A stretch of 64,000 nucleotides of DNA from Paraescarpia echinospica (GCA_020002185.1 CM034532.1:51940702-52004701); one strand, 5' to 3'; positions 12,641 to 25,169 are shown, counted from the first letter of the stretch. Notes: generated by a model not told the origin, from the letters alone. Translations and numbers: made by a program.

Positions 12641-13124
12641 CTGATCTCTATTTATAACTAGATGGTGGACATTGCCCTATCTCTGTTCACTGGGGTGGCT
12701 GACTAGAGAGATTATGCTGAAACCCTGTGTATTGGACTAGCCTAGGCTCACTGCCTGCCATTGTCCCAGTGTCAAACAGAATGCCTCCTTGTGGGCTGTA
12801 ACTATAATGTGTAATGGGAATCCCTACTGCACTGGCAGAACCTGAGAAACTTTAAAACAGCCGTAGACATAATTATCAATGCAATATAAAGATATGATCT
12901 AGGATTAAAATAAAATAACTTAGGTATAAAATAATACATAAAATAAAATAACTTAGGTATACTCTAAAAGGTTAAAGCATATTTAGCCAAAGTTATAAGA
13001 AATATTATTCAGATGTTTTATTATACATGTTGCAGCTATTACTTCACTCCAATTCAATCAGTATTATGTCATTAATTGCTACTGTTTTTAAGTCAAAATG
13101 CTTGCTATGTATCGTATTCGTTGT
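12641..13124. other. Spacer, possibly decayed repeat
   Basis: No gene is seen. Its position between two collinear matches to the element at 44352-48185 suggests more of the same decayed element, but similarity here is too weak to confirm. Confidence 0.3.
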
Positions 13125-13470
13125 ATTAAGTATACACTCTGCCTAACAAATATTTGAGACGCAAAAATATGTACAATTTTGCGTTTCAATCGGCGTACCG
13201 GGGTGTACACCCCTTTTATAGGTACAGCCATCTCAGCAGACATGACTGACAAATGATTTATGCATCCACATATGAACAAAAGGACACCAGAACACTGTAA
13301 AGTATAGTATTAAATATTTAGGTGGACATTTGATATTTGTTCCATCACTGATCTTTGAATCTAGTGTGACATTGGTAGAAATTAAATTACTAAGATGGAT
13401 TCAACAGTCAAGGTTGGAATTGGAGATTGCTGTCACAGTGTCACAGTGTCAGATGCTGCTAAAAATAAAA
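13125..13470 (+). repeat. Dispersed repeat, uninterrupted copy
   Basis: This matches a second copy at 57050-58300 over the whole length. Shared landmarks are AATATTTGAGAC, GGTGTACACCC, CAGCAGACATGACTGAC, ACACCAGAACACTGTAAAG, TGACATTGGTAGAA and ATGGATTCAACAGT. The second copy is split by a 970-bp insertion that is absent here, so this copy shows the empty site. The family is unknown and no coding frame is apparent. Confidence 0.85.
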
Positions 13471-14264
13471 GGTGGTGTATACTAATTAGGGCATGTACGC
13501 TTAATAGAACAAATATGGTGTATGTTTTATCATAGTTCATGTTTTATCGTAGTTCATCTCTTTCTTCTTTCCATTCTGGGGGAGGGTGGTAGGAGCAAAA
13601 TGAGAACAGAAAATGTGTGCACATTTTCTTAAACAACCTTTAACTGTGCTACATGCGAGATTGCAGCTCACCAACTCTCCTGCAAGATTTCTACAACCAC
13701 TGGAAATCGGCCTAAATAGCAGAGTATCGGGATAAAAGTCTACAGTATTTTTAATAACACATGAACAAATATATACAATCTTCACGAAAAGGTCTACTCG
13801 GATATTTTATTTCCAGGTGTATCTTCAAGGCATAGTCTTCACTAAACTATGATTCATCAAAAACCATTTAATTAATAATTACAAACTCACAATATAGTCT
13901 AAAGGACTTCAGGGCCTCTTGGTCCATTTTTTCTATGCTATGGCCTGAATGTACTCAATTTTTCAGTAAAGTGCAATGCACATCAAATATTTCTATTATT
14001 TAATAAGTATTGCATTTAATTTTGTCTGGATGGCAATCTACTTCAATCTTTAAGACTTATATACATTGTTAAAACTCCTCCATCAATAAAGTTTTTGGCT
14101 ACTCACATTTCAGACTAATTTCACAAAAACAAAAAAGGAAATGTACGTAGTATTCACTATGACACACTAGAGTTCAACATGTTGCTCTCCTCTTGATTCC
14201 CTGTCATCAGTGGTGAGACTGGCCTCGATTTCAGTTATCTTTTTTCTTCTTCTTTTCTCTCACT
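13471..14264. other. Spacer in presumed TMEM38 first intron
   Basis: No gene is seen. Positions 13890-13945 (TCTAAAGGACTTCAGGGCC) match 45410-45470 in reverse complement, a further trace of the element at 44352-48185. The rest is A+T-rich and unassigned. Confidence 0.4.
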
Positions 14265-15538
14265 GATCTTACACTGCTCTCTCCACCAACTGTCTCTATT
14301 CCCCTCTATCTTGCACTGCTCTCTCCACCAACTGTCTATTCCTCTCTATCCTACACTGTTCTCTCCACCAACTGGTTCTATTCCCCACTATCTTGCACTG
14401 CTCTCTCTACCAACTGTTTCTATTCCCCTCTATCTTACACTGCTCTCTCTACCAACTGTTTCTATTCCCCTCTATCTTACACTGCTCTCTCTACCAACTG
14501 TTTCTATTCCCCTCTATCTTACACTGCTCTCTCTACCAACTGTCTCTATTCCCCTCTAACTTACACTGCTCTCTCCACCAACTGTTTCTATTCCCCTCTA
14601 TCTTGCACTGCTCTCTCCACCAACTGTCTATTCCCCTCTATCCTACACTGTTCTCTCCACCAACTGTCTCTATTCCCCTCTATCTTACACTGCTCTCTCC
14701 ACCAACTGTCTCTATTCCCCTCTATTTGCACTGCTCTCTCCACCAACTGTTTCTATTCCCCTCTATCTTGCACTGCTCTCTCCACCAACTGTCTCTATTC
14801 CCCTCTATCTTACACTGCTCTCTCCACCAACTGTCTCTATTCCCCTCTATCTTACACTGCTCTCTCCAACAACTGTCTCTAATCTCCTCTATCTTGCACT
14901 GCTCTCTCCACCAACTGTCTCTATTCTCCTCTATCTTGCTCTTCTCTCTCCACCAACTGTCTCTATTCCCCTCTATCTTGCACTGCTCTCTCCACCAACT
15001 GTCTCTATTCCCCTCCATCTTGCACTGCTCTCTCCACCAACTGTCTCTATTCCCCTCTATCTTATACTGCTCTCTCCACCAACTGTCTCTATTCCCCTCT
15101 ATCTTGCACTGCCCTCTCCACCAACTGTCTCTATTCCCCTCTATCTTGCACTGTCCTCTCCACCAACTGTCTCTATTCCCCTCTATCTTACACTGCTCTC
15201 TCCAACAACTGTCTCTAATCTCCTCTATCTTGCACTGCTCTCTCCACCAACTGTCTCTATTCTCCTCTATCTTGCTCTGCTCTCTCCACCAACTGTCTCT
15301 ATTCCCCTCTATCTTGCACTGCTCTCTCCACCAACTGTCTCTATTCCCCTCCATCTTGCACTGCTCTCTCCACCAACTGTCTCTATTCCCCTCTATCTTA
15401 TACTGCTCTCTCCACCAACTGTCTCTATTCCCCTCTATCTTGCACTGCCCTCTCCACCAACTGTCTCTATTCCCCTCTATCTTGCACTGTCCTCTCCACC
15501 AACTGTCTCTATTCCCCTCTATCTTGCACTGCCCTCTG
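14265..15538 (+). repeat. 42-bp minisatellite, about 30 copies
   Basis: The pyrimidine-rich unit runs TGCTCTCTCCACCAACTG then TCTCTATTCCCCTCTATCTT and GCAC. Its period of 42 is a multiple of three, giving a 14-residue periodic open frame on each strand (LHCSLHQLSLFPSI on +), an artefact. Variants CCAACAAC at 14866 and 15202 are exactly 336 bp apart (eight units), so an eight-unit block was duplicated. The array ends about 200 bp before TMEM38 exon 2. Confidence 0.97.
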
Positions 15539-15734
15539 TCTTCCGCTCTCATTCTCCACTCCTCACACAATCCTTCCAGGTCACTCTTTACACAGTCCTC
15601 CATTGTAGTCTAGGTTTTCCTTGTTGACATTAAATGTCACACGGGCTCGGAGTGATGCCGTAGTTGGCAGTGTTTAGTGTTGCTATTTACCAACAGTGAT
15701 TTCACATTGTATTCTGTTCTTCCTATTCTTTCAG

Positions 15735-15891
15735 GGTCACAGATGTTCTCAAGGAAGCACCCACTTTCGTGCTGGGTCTCAAGTATGTTGATGTGCTTCG
15801 CAGGCAGCATCATTGGCAACCTGCTTGTTGGAGAGCCAGTCATGGCTCCGTTCAAGGACCACCAAGCACTCATCACAGCCACTGTTGTCTG
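15735..15891 (+). CDS. TMEM38: TMEM38 exon, first one visible
   Basis: The acceptor is CTATTCTTTCAG and the donor is CTG|GTAAGA. The exon begins with the last two bases of a split codon and ends after the first two bases of a Trp codon. It encodes SQMFSRKHPLSCW through ITATVV, the region after the first membrane segment including the GEPV motif. Confidence 0.93.
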
Positions 15892-18800
15892 GTAAGATTG
15901 GGTCCTTGGTCTGTTTATGGATCACCAAGCAGTCATAACCCTAGGATTCTGTCGTATTTCAAACTGCCTGTCTCAGCTCTTCTTTATCACATGTCTCATA
16001 TGTCAACTCTCTTCTTTCTGGCTGTCTCATCAACTTTGTAATATGTCTCTCTCGTCATCTCTCTTCTGGCTGTCATCAACTTTGTCACATATGTCTTTTG
16101 TCATCGATCTTCAAACTGTCATCAACTTTGTCACATGCTTCTCTTGTCGTTTTTAGGTATCTCATCAACTTTGCTCCATTTGATATTGTCTATAAATTTA
16201 CGAAATTGCTTCCTGTCCGACTGACGATTTTCTGCATGAAAGAAATCCAGAGGACAAACAAAATTCACCATGCGATCCTCTACGGCCTGAAACATTTGGC
16301 TGGAGCCTATGTACAGATTGTAATCTACGCCATTGCCAAAGGTTTGTCATCTTTAAATCTCACCAAACTCTCTAAAGTTATAGATTGATTTTCATCATAA
16401 TTATTAAAATGTTTGGTCAATTGCATATGTTTACACCCATCATGCAGCATTGATGACTAAACATATGGTTCTCAAAATGTTAATGTCTATTTATTATTAC
16501 TAAAAGTGCAGCAACTGCCCTAGATGAATTCCCGGCTGATGTGACCTGTAGCTATCAGTTCAGCAAGTGAATTAGTTGGTCAATTGGCAGGAAGTGGTAT
16601 ACATATGTGACCAATACCTGTGGGTATAGGGATGCCTGAGTGTCTAGATACGTACACATGTTGACTAGTCTTGCAACTAACTCTAGTACCACCCGATACT
16701 TGTTATATGTACCCCATAACCCCATTACTACCCCAGTATCACAAATATTTTTCAAATAATGTCATTTGATTAACTTCATTTTTTCAGAACTTTCACTTGC
16801 CATGAAATTTATAATATGGCCTCCTGTTTTCTCGGCCAATTATTCAAACCATTCAATATGTATAATTGGGTTAATAACATGGAAATTTATGACAAATTAT
16901 AGTGGCCCTTATGATCAAAGCATTAACGTGTTATATTCCTAGTAGTAGCAGGTAGTCATTCAGAACTCCTGATGCCAGGAAAAGCCAGACAATCGAGACA
17001 TTTAAAAAAAATTATTGGCCTGCTTTGTGGCTTTTTTACTCATGAGGTTAGCCTTACCGTAATGTTATTATTATAGGAATAGTTAGACATGGTTGAATAA
17101 AGTATACCACCAAAGCCAAGGTAGTATGTAACATTCCTGGAAGGAGGCATGCCACTTGAGAGACCCAAGTGCAGTAACTGGTTTATCCATCCTTGCAGAT
17201 GACACTAAAATTGTGATAATTCCGCCTGAGCCCAGCCATCTTTGTGTGTGGGAACAGCTGTGATATGATTAGATAGAAGTCCCTGTGGGCAGTCTGCCAG
17301 CAATGGGATTGCATACACCTCCCCATCCCTACACTACAGCCTCCCAGGCCAAATACCACTAGGCCCAGGCTATTTACACCACTCCACACTCAGTTACCAT
17401 GACAACACAGAAACTCTGGATCCTGCTTGTCTTCTCTGCGCAATAACAGAATGTTGTGTAAATATAGATCTCCTACAGACATAATTGGCAATGACGTGTC
17501 TTAGAATGGTGACATTGCTTTTGAAAATATTTATGTATGTAACATTTCCTATATTGACCATGTGTTCCTAGTCTAACTTCACCAATTGATTTGTAGTACA
17601 ACTTAAATATCACCAAGTTGAGAAGGCAGGCAACAAGCAGGAACAATTGGAAGTAATTACAGCTACTCAAGTGATTAGAATTAATAACAAGATAACTAAT
17701 TTTGCTTCAAAATAATAATTAATGAGATCTTATATCCACCATACAGAGAACACGTAGTGTAGCTTCTACAGTACATAGTAGAGCTGCTATTACTAATAAA
17801 GAGCTCCCTCCTTTTGGTACACTAGATTAACTTAATAAGACACTTAATTATCTTTAGCACATCATTAATTAGAACTCAGTAATCAGCAATACACAACTCA
17901 GTGAGGTGAAGATGCAACTTAAAACAATATTAATGGTATGTTATTTGTACATACTATCGTCACAAACACCACTGGCATGATGGCAGTGCAGCCCATTAAT
18001 ACAGGCGACCTCTAGTGGATAACTTGGCATACCCTAGTGACTAATAGAGATGTATTTGTAATTAGTCCCAGTGCAGTTAAACCGGTTGTTTCTAGGTTCT
18101 GGCAGCAAACACATGATGTACTTGCAGCGAGTATTTAGTGGTAAGACAAGCCGTGGCAATACAGAGTTCTTGTACCCCACACTGTAAGTACGAAGCCTAC
18201 CCGAGGCTGTGGGACTACGTCTATCTGTGTCTGTCTCTATTTCGTCTGTGTGGAGGGTCCTCAGCTTGAGAAACTGTCCTCTTTATAAGATGTTACATTA
18301 CATCAATATCTACACTTTTGTTATTTCAAGCCGTCAAAGACTAATGTTGACTGGTGAAAGGTATCTCAAACAGAGGACTGCTCCAAGACTTCACGGAAGA
18401 CCACCGCAGCTGCCTAGTCCCTTGTCACATCTCATGCACAAACATTACCAACGTCTTCCAATACTCATATATATGTACCTAAACATTAAGGCTGCCTTGA
18501 GGAGTTTATAGATCTTTGATTAATGGAGAAAGTTGTTTTGCCAGGCTGAGAAAAATACAAAGTGAAGAATATTATCATTTCCACTTAATTTAACTCGGTC
18601 CATATCAAGATATGATACATAAAGAACAAGGCTGAGGCAGTTGTTCAATGCATGTTGTTCTTCGTCAGTGTAATTAAAACTTGAGGTAAACCTTTTGAAT
18701 ATGCTAAATACATTGCCATTAGTTTCAACATCTTTGAATCCACTTTCTTGCTTATTAAACATGTTTTTATTCAGTACAAATAGAAGACACTAGTTTTCTT

Positions 18801-21578
18801 TCAACATGACCCAGTAGTTTAAAGGTGGCTGTGTTGGTTTTTCTGAGGTCTGATGTGTGGCTGAGGTTGTGGTGAGGATCTTATATGAGGTGGTTGGTTC
18901 AGTTGTGTGAAGTGGATAGTTCTCTTGTGTGAGGTGGTGGTTCTCGTGTGAGGTGATTGGTTCTTGTGTGAGGTGGCTGATTCGCTCTTGTAGGTGCTGG
19001 TTATACTTACATGAGGGTCTTTGAGCGCCAGGTGCGAGGCTTATGGATTCCCGCCACCAATGAGTTCTTGCAGCCAGGCTTGTAAGTGGCGCCATCTGTC
19101 TGCTCGTACGGTTCTTGGTTTGCCTCGTATTATTTCTGGAGTGCTCCATATCTTCCAATCTTCCCCCTCCTTGAGTTCATCCGTTCTCCGCTGAGCTAAA
19201 CTTAGCATGCATTTTGCTGTGTAAAAGTAGAATCAATATTAAAACAGTTGATAATAAACTTCCCTTTCTTGCCTGTAATCTCTTGTGTGTGTAGTTTCTT
19301 CAGGGAAGTGTGACAGTAAATATGATGACTGTCTCACTTTGTTGCTAGTTTCATCTTTGAATATGTTCTACTTGACTAATTTGCCCCGTGTGAGTGCTAC
19401 CTTCTTTCAGACCCCGTTTCCACAAAGTGAAGTCAGAGTAACAATTGTAGTGTCTGTGCAGTAACTTGTGGTTCACCGTGACTCTAATGCCAATAATATT
19501 ACATCTGTTACTGGAAATGTAAGGTGTTTTGGGGTCACATTGGGTAAGTTGGCATTTACCCCACCCCAGTATAACTTGTTGAATAAGCTGTGGAATTCTT
19601 TGCCCTGTTGTTATCTCTGGTTTCTGTGAAAACATTCAATGCTACCTTCTGAGGCTTAATTCCCATTGGTGTAGAGTTCATTCAGTAGATCTCTGTTTTC
19701 ACATTCAAGTGTATGATATAGGCAGCACTTTAATTACTTCCAGCCCAGAGGCCTGAGACAATAAATGTTGAGTCGAACCAACAACTTTTCCATCAGACTA
19801 CTATTTTTTCAGCTCATCTTTCGAACACTGGTTTCATCATATGCTAACATCTGTACGTACCACCAACGTTTGAGTCGAACTATCAACTTTTAGTAGTTGA
19901 AGGTCTGATGGACCACCAACTTTTCAGCTCAGGTTTTTGACACTGATCATAGGAAAATTGTAAAAAAGCATTTTTGCTGTGTTAGCCCAGCCATTTTTAT
20001 TTACCGTAGGTATATCATTACTAGTATGTGTATATTAAATTATGGTTTAGGTGTAATCAGGAAGGTGGCAGTACAATCACAAGCTACAGCTCCCCCTGGT
20101 GAATCAATTAAAGGGGACGTAGTATATTTATTTCCATATTTATTGCCTTGTGTTGTGTATCTAACGCCTGACGGACACCACATGCTTGTTCATGGCATGT
20201 TCTGGTTATTTGATTAGTTGTAGGGGTGGCTGAATGTCACTGACTGTTTTACATAGCTTTTGTTGTTAGGGAGTGTGTTTGTGAGTATGTATGTCTGTCA
20301 GGTATTTGTGAGCATGTTAATGGCATGTTTTGAATGGTTGTTACTAACTCTGTTACTAATGTTGTTGTCACTTTCTAAAATGTAGTTAGCTTAACAAATT
20401 GTTTGTTTTTTATTTTTTTAAATGATGTTCTTTAGATGTAACATTTTATGTGTTTATTCGATTTTTACAACAAGGTTACAAATGAAAAAAGTAACAAAAC
20501 CCTTACAACTGTTATTCAAAAATCTTTTAATGGTGTGTTTCCATTTGAATAGTAAAAAGTGTTTTTATTAATTGATACTAATTATTTAATGCACAAGCAT
20601 CAACGCTATGTTATATATAAAAGATTGTGTAATTTTTTTATTACTATTTGATCACGATTTATATTGTAAATTGTCACATACCGGTAGTTTATGACTGGAT
20701 TATGGGGATTTAAAGCCCTAGCACACATGCCAATGGTAAATTGCGATGAAACGCAGTATTCTGCATACCATTTTTCTAGTACACAGCATGGTAAACTGTG
20801 GTGGTATGTGCAAATTGTAACACATACTTGGTCATCTTAACAGTTTGTGGATGCTATAAAACATATTATATTAATGTATTTCTTGTTCCGTCTACAGAGA
20901 TGGAAGACATAATTTATTTGAATGCTAAGCTCCTCAACTTCTTCATAATAAAAAAATTAACTACTTTCCAGAAATAAAGCAAATTTATGCAAATTGGATC
21001 AAGTATTACAAAAAAAAACAGATCTGCAATTTGAAATTTTCATTGACATCCCAATCAATTTTATTGCACTAAAATTTTTGGAAAATCATTTTTGTTATGA
21101 AATTCCATTGATTATCATCTAATGGTTTTATCATGCCGCAGTTTACCATGCTATATTGTTTGAATATTGGTTAGTATAATTAGAGTGATTTTTATTTCTG
21201 CACGGTTTATCATTATCACTGGCATGTGTAGTATGGCCTTCAATGATATATCAGTAATGTACATGTTGTTGCATTGACAGTGTCACCAAGGGCAGTCTGG
21301 CGGCCAGCATCATCTTCCTACTGTCCTACAACGGGGTCATCACCACGCCCTTCCCTATCGTTTACTTCTGCGTCGTTGTCTTCTTCATCTACTTCCGTCT
21401 CATGTCCGCCCTCCTCGGTATACATGACCCCTTCCTGCCCTTCGAGAACCTCTTCTGCTCCATCTTCATGGGGGGTATGTTCGACGCCCTCAAGAAGGCC
21501 GTGTCTCGCGAGAAACCAACAGAGGATGGAGTGCACAGCAACGGAATCAAGAACAGGGAAGAGAAGAAGAACGACTGA
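15735..21578 (+). CDS. TMEM38: TRIC channel (TMEM38 family), 5' partial, 4 exons
   Basis: This encodes a trimeric intracellular cation channel, a homotrimeric potassium channel of the endoplasmic or sarcoplasmic reticulum that carries counter-ions during calcium release. Exons are 15735-15891, 16157-16341, 18096-18183 and 21281-21578; all junctions are GT-AG and the phases agree (2, 1, 2). The joined product contains the family hallmarks FSRKHPLSCWVSSMLMCFAG, NLLVGEPV, VWYLINFAPFDIVYKF, MKEIQRTNK, LYPTLVTKGSLAAS and a late transmembrane stretch, then a charged tail ending NREEKKND. The KEIQR motif sits where the family binds lipid and forms the pore. The first exon, with the start codon and first membrane segment, was not found; the ATG at 15743 would omit that segment. 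TMEM38A and TMEM38B cannot be separated here. Confidence 0.93.
16157..16341 (+). CDS. TMEM38: TMEM38 exon, second visible
   Basis: The acceptor is TTTTTAG and the donor is AAAG|GTTTGT. The exon completes the Trp codon and encodes YLINFAPFDIVYKFTKLLPV, the MKEIQRTNK motif and YVQIVIYAIAK. It ends one base into a Gly codon. Confidence 0.95.
16342..18095 (+). other. TMEM38 intron, nothing else recognised
   Basis: This intron is 1754 bp and A+T-rich. No transposon ends, arrays or additional exons were recognised. Short open frames on either strand look random. Confidence 0.6.
18096..18183 (+). CDS. TMEM38: TMEM38 exon, third visible
   Basis: The acceptor is TTTCTAG and the donor is CT|GTAAGT. 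This 88-bp exon encodes GSGSKHMMYLQRVFSGK through TEFLYPT. It is too short to stand out as an open frame, but phase and similarity fit the two neighbouring exons. Confidence 0.9.
18184..21280 (+). other. TMEM38 intron with a short degenerate repeat
   Basis: This intron is 3097 bp. Around 18870-19000 a degenerate tandem tract of GTGTGAGGTGG-type units, spaced about 22-28 bp, is present. Otherwise it is A+T-rich with no recognisable element. Confidence 0.55.
21281..21578 (+). CDS. TMEM38: TMEM38 terminal coding exon
   Basis: The acceptor is CATTGACAG. The exon encodes VTKGSLAASIIFLLSYNGVI, a hydrophobic segment VYFCVVVFFIYFRLMSALLG, then DPFLPFENLFCSIFMGG and a hydrophilic tail ending in TGA. 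It is noticeably richer in G+C than its surroundings, as expected for coding DNA. A short basic and acidic C-terminal tail is typical of the family. Confidence 0.95.
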
Positions 21579-21784
21579 TGGTAGGAGCAGGATAATGGAT
21601 GAGTGCAGTGAAAGCGAATGGTTCATCACTGTAACGCGGTCAGCCAATGAGAGGAATGTGGACAGGTGTGGTCAGTGGCTTGACACAATCATTTGTTTGA
21701 TGTGTCCAACAAGTGATTGTTTTATCTGAGCAAACCAACAGGATAAGTTTTGTGATAACAGTTGACATCAGATCGCTGCTCCTC

Positions 21785-23255
21785 CCAACACTGCTAGGGT
21801 GTGTCTTAAGATCACTTGTCCTGCAAGCACTGCCAGGGGTGTGTCTTAAGATCATTGGTCCTGCCAACGATGCCAGGGGGGTGTCTTAAGATCACTTGTC
21901 CTGCAAGCACTGCCAGGGGTGTGTCTTAAGATCATTGGTCCTGCCAACGATGCCAGGGGGTGTCTTAAGATCATCGGTCCTGCCAACGATGCCAGGGGTG
22001 TGTCTTAAGATCACTTGTCCTGCAAGCAATGCCAGGGGTGTGTCTTAAGATCATTGGTCCTGCCAACGATGCCAGTGGGGTGTCTTAAGATCATTGGTCC
22101 TGCCAACGATGCCAGGGGGGTGTCTTAAGATCACTTGTCCTGCAAGCAATGCCAGGGGTGTGTCTTAAGATCATTGGTCCTGCCAACGATGCCAGGGGGG
22201 TGTCTTAAGATCACTTGTCCTGCAAGCACTGCCAGGGGTGTGTCTTAAGATCATTGGTCCTACCAACGATGCCAGGGGTGTGTCTTAAGATCATTGGTCC
22301 TGCCAACGATGCCAGGGGGGTGTCTTAAGATCACTTGTCCTGCAAGCACTGCCAGGGGTGTGTCTTAAGATCATTGGTCCTACCAACGATGCCACGGGGG
22401 TGTCTTAAGATCACTTGTCCTGCAAGCACTGCCAGAGGTGTGTCTTAAGATCATTGGTCCTGCCAACGATGCCACGGGGGTGTCTTAAGATCACTTGTCC
22501 TGCAAGCACTGCCAGGGATGTGTCTTAAAATCTCTGGTCCTGCAAGCAATGCCAGGGGTGTGTCTTAAGATCATTGGTCCTACCAGCGATGCCAGGGGGG
22601 GGGTCTTAAGATCACTTGTCCTGCAAGCACTGCCAGGGGTGTGTCTTAAGATCATTGGTCCTACCAGCGATGCCAGGGGTGTGTCTTTTAAGAACATTGG
22701 TCCTACCAGCGATGCCAGGGGTGTGTCTTAAGATCTCTGGTTCTGCAAGCAATGCTAGGGGTTTGTCTTCAGATCTCTGGTCCTGTAAACACTGCAAGGG
22801 GTGTGTCTTAAGATCTCTGGTCCTGCAAGCACTGCCACGGGTGTGTCTTAAGATCAGATCCTGCAAGCAATGCCAAGGGTGTGTCTTAAGTTATCTGATC
22901 ATGCAAGCACTGCCAGGGGTCTGTCTTAAAATCTCTGGTCCAACAAGCAGTGCCACGGGTGTGTCTAAATCAGGGATATCTTAAGATACTTCCCCGTGTG
23001 TTTCTAAAGATCTCTGGTTATGCAAGCACTGCCAAGAAGTGTGTTTTTAGATGTCTGGTCATGCAAGCACTGCCATAAATTTCTGGCCTTTGCAAGCAGT
23101 GCCAGTGATCCTGCTAACTCTGCCAGAGGTGTGTCTTGAGATCTCTGGTCCATCAAGCACTGCCAGGGGTATCTTAAGATCACTGATTCTGTAAGCACTG
23201 ATAGGGTGGGGTATCTTAAGATCATTGGTCCTATATCCACTGCTAGCGGTGTGTA
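21785..23255 (+). repeat. 40-bp minisatellite of two alternating unit types
   Basis: Type A contains CACTTGTCCTGCAAGCACTG and type B contains CATTGGTCCTGCCAACGATG; both begin TGTCTTAAGAT and end in a G-run (CCAGGGGTG or CCAGGGGG). The types often alternate, giving an 80-bp higher-order unit. About 30 regular units run to 22990, then degenerate units continue to about 23255. The array starts about 200 bp after the TMEM38 stop codon, so it is probably transcribed. Confidence 0.95.
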
Positions 23256-24464
23256 GTACTCTCTGCCAAGGCCTCTAAAAAGACTACTTGACTGTTTAGC
23301 TAGAAAGTGTGAACCGAGAGTGGACTTGATTACCTCAGTGCTACAGTCAGAGTGAGTGGTCATTGAGGACGTCCACACAGACGACCACCACTGCCAACTG
23401 ACTGGTTGCTTTACATCCATGCAGTGTGTCCTTGCCAGATTTGTGTCATGGTGAAGAGTGTAACAATTCTAAATTAGGACATCTAGTGCATGAGGCACGT
23501 CCACCCAAAAACCAAATTAGTGGTCCATCCACTGCCCGAAACCTACCGAATCTATGATCCACCCACCTTCCAAATCCGTGGTCCACCAAGAAACCAAATT
23601 AGTGGTCCACTTACCACCCAAATTAGTGGTCCACCCTGTATCTGATAAAAAAGAGTAAAAACATTGTCTGCAGTACTTGGACAACTAGACTACATCCAGC
23701 TCACTAACTGAGACAGTGTATGTGGCTGTGTTCTCAAAGTAATATAGTGTGTAATCCTTTAGGAGTTGTTATGAAATTATATGACATATTTTATCTGGAA
23801 GTACCGTAATTCTTCATGCAACATGTTTCTTGGACTGTTTTGTTAATGAATGTGCTGAAAATCATGGTTTTAAATGTAAAAAATAACTGGTTGAAATTCT
23901 CAGTTAAATAGTAATTATTGAAGCTGCTATAGTTACTATTATATAAATCTGACCATTTTGAAGTATGACTGAAAACAATCAAGGGAAGCGTGTGCACTGT
24001 TGTAGCAGATAATGAATTATCACATGTTGTACCTGTCTTTGTGTATATTAATGTTGGTCATGTGAAGATGTGCCCATTGTTTATATAGTTCTCTGTTTCC
24101 CCCAACGTGGGTGTTATTATTGAACTAAGTTGTTGGTGCGGCTGCAGTTCTGTTTGTCACATAGCAAAACTAATGTGTCAGAATCTGTAATTATTTAACT
24201 TATTTCTGAGTCATAATTTAATTATCTAGTTTACACGTATGTGAGATTTTAAGAAATGTGAATATATGTGTTTTCTAGTGTTTAATTGTTAACCCAGTAT
24301 TAAGTCTGTGTGTACCTGTTGATTTTATTCTTACTGTTTTCTGTTGTGTTTGTACGGATTTGATGATGCTAGATGTTGCATGTATGTACAAGAGAGACCG
24401 TAGTGACTTTTCTTTATTTACTTAAAATTTCAAGTGATATGGTTACTTATGTAAGTGTGACAAG

Positions 24465-24645
24465 TTGTCAGCCATGTCGACAGATAGCCTGCCCTCGGGT
24501 GTGACAACGTCATCAGTTGTCAACAAAGTGCACTGCCCTCTGGTGTGACATGTTGTCAGTTGTGTCAGCAGACAGCACTGCCCTCTGGTGTGACGTGTCG
24601 TCATTTGTATCGACAGTGCACTGCCCTCTGGCGTGACACGTCGTT
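24465..24645 (+). repeat. 44-bp tandem repeat, 4 copies
   Basis: CTGCCCTC recurs at 24489, 24533, 24578 and 24621 within units containing CTGGTGTGACGTGTCGTC. The units are imperfect and 43-45 bp long. The tract lies in the presumed TMEM38 3' UTR. Confidence 0.85.
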
Positions 24646-24861
24646 AATCAACTGCATATGTACCACTGCAGATTAGCAGTTTCCAAGATGGTTCCCAGTG
24701 TATCTTTTAGTGTGTCTTGCTGGTGTACTATTTTACTTCTACTGCCTCGCTACCACCAGGTGGGGTACTGTACAGGATTAAATCTGGCCTCGGCGATCTC
24801 GGCGGACTCTCAGGTTTACCAACATCATGGATTGTTATTTAATTGCTCAGTTATGCTGCAA

Positions 24862-24867
24862 AATAAA
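24862..24867 (+). promoter_or_regulatory. Candidate TMEM38 poly(A) signal
   Basis: Canonical AATAAA in GCAAAATAAAGACATACG. It is the best + strand signal between the TMEM38 stop codon and the convergent thioredoxin gene. Confidence 0.5.
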
Positions 24868-25169
24868 GACATACGAACACTGTGACAATGATATGCCTGT
24901 GTCCCATTTCCTTGTCTCCGCCCATCTAGCACTAGCAAACTACCATGGTAAAGTTAGTTTCAGCGCTCTGCTACAGACAGAGCAACGGGTAGCACTACTT
25001 GACAATGGCCATACGCCATATCTCTGTTAATTCTGAATATATCTTTACCACATTTGGAGTTCTAAGTAGTTAAATGAATAGTAAATTAGTTGGAATATTT
25101 CGCTTGTATATTACCATGGCAATGAACGTGTCTAGAGTGTTGGATGAGCATGTATCCTCTAAAACTATC

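Larger units (their letters stand above)
21579..24885 (+). other. TMEM38: Presumed TMEM38 3' UTR
   Basis: The first good + strand poly(A) signal I find after the stop is AATAAA at 24862-24867. If it is used, the 3' UTR is about 3.3 kb and contains the 40-bp and 44-bp arrays listed separately. A degenerate tandem tract with CCAAATTAGTGGTCCAC lies at 23490-23640. The extent is inference; an earlier variant signal could be used. Confidence 0.45.

Noticed and set aside
14393..15613. 406-codon + frame and 293-codon - frame
   Set aside because: Both are 14-residue periodic readings of the 42-bp minisatellite.
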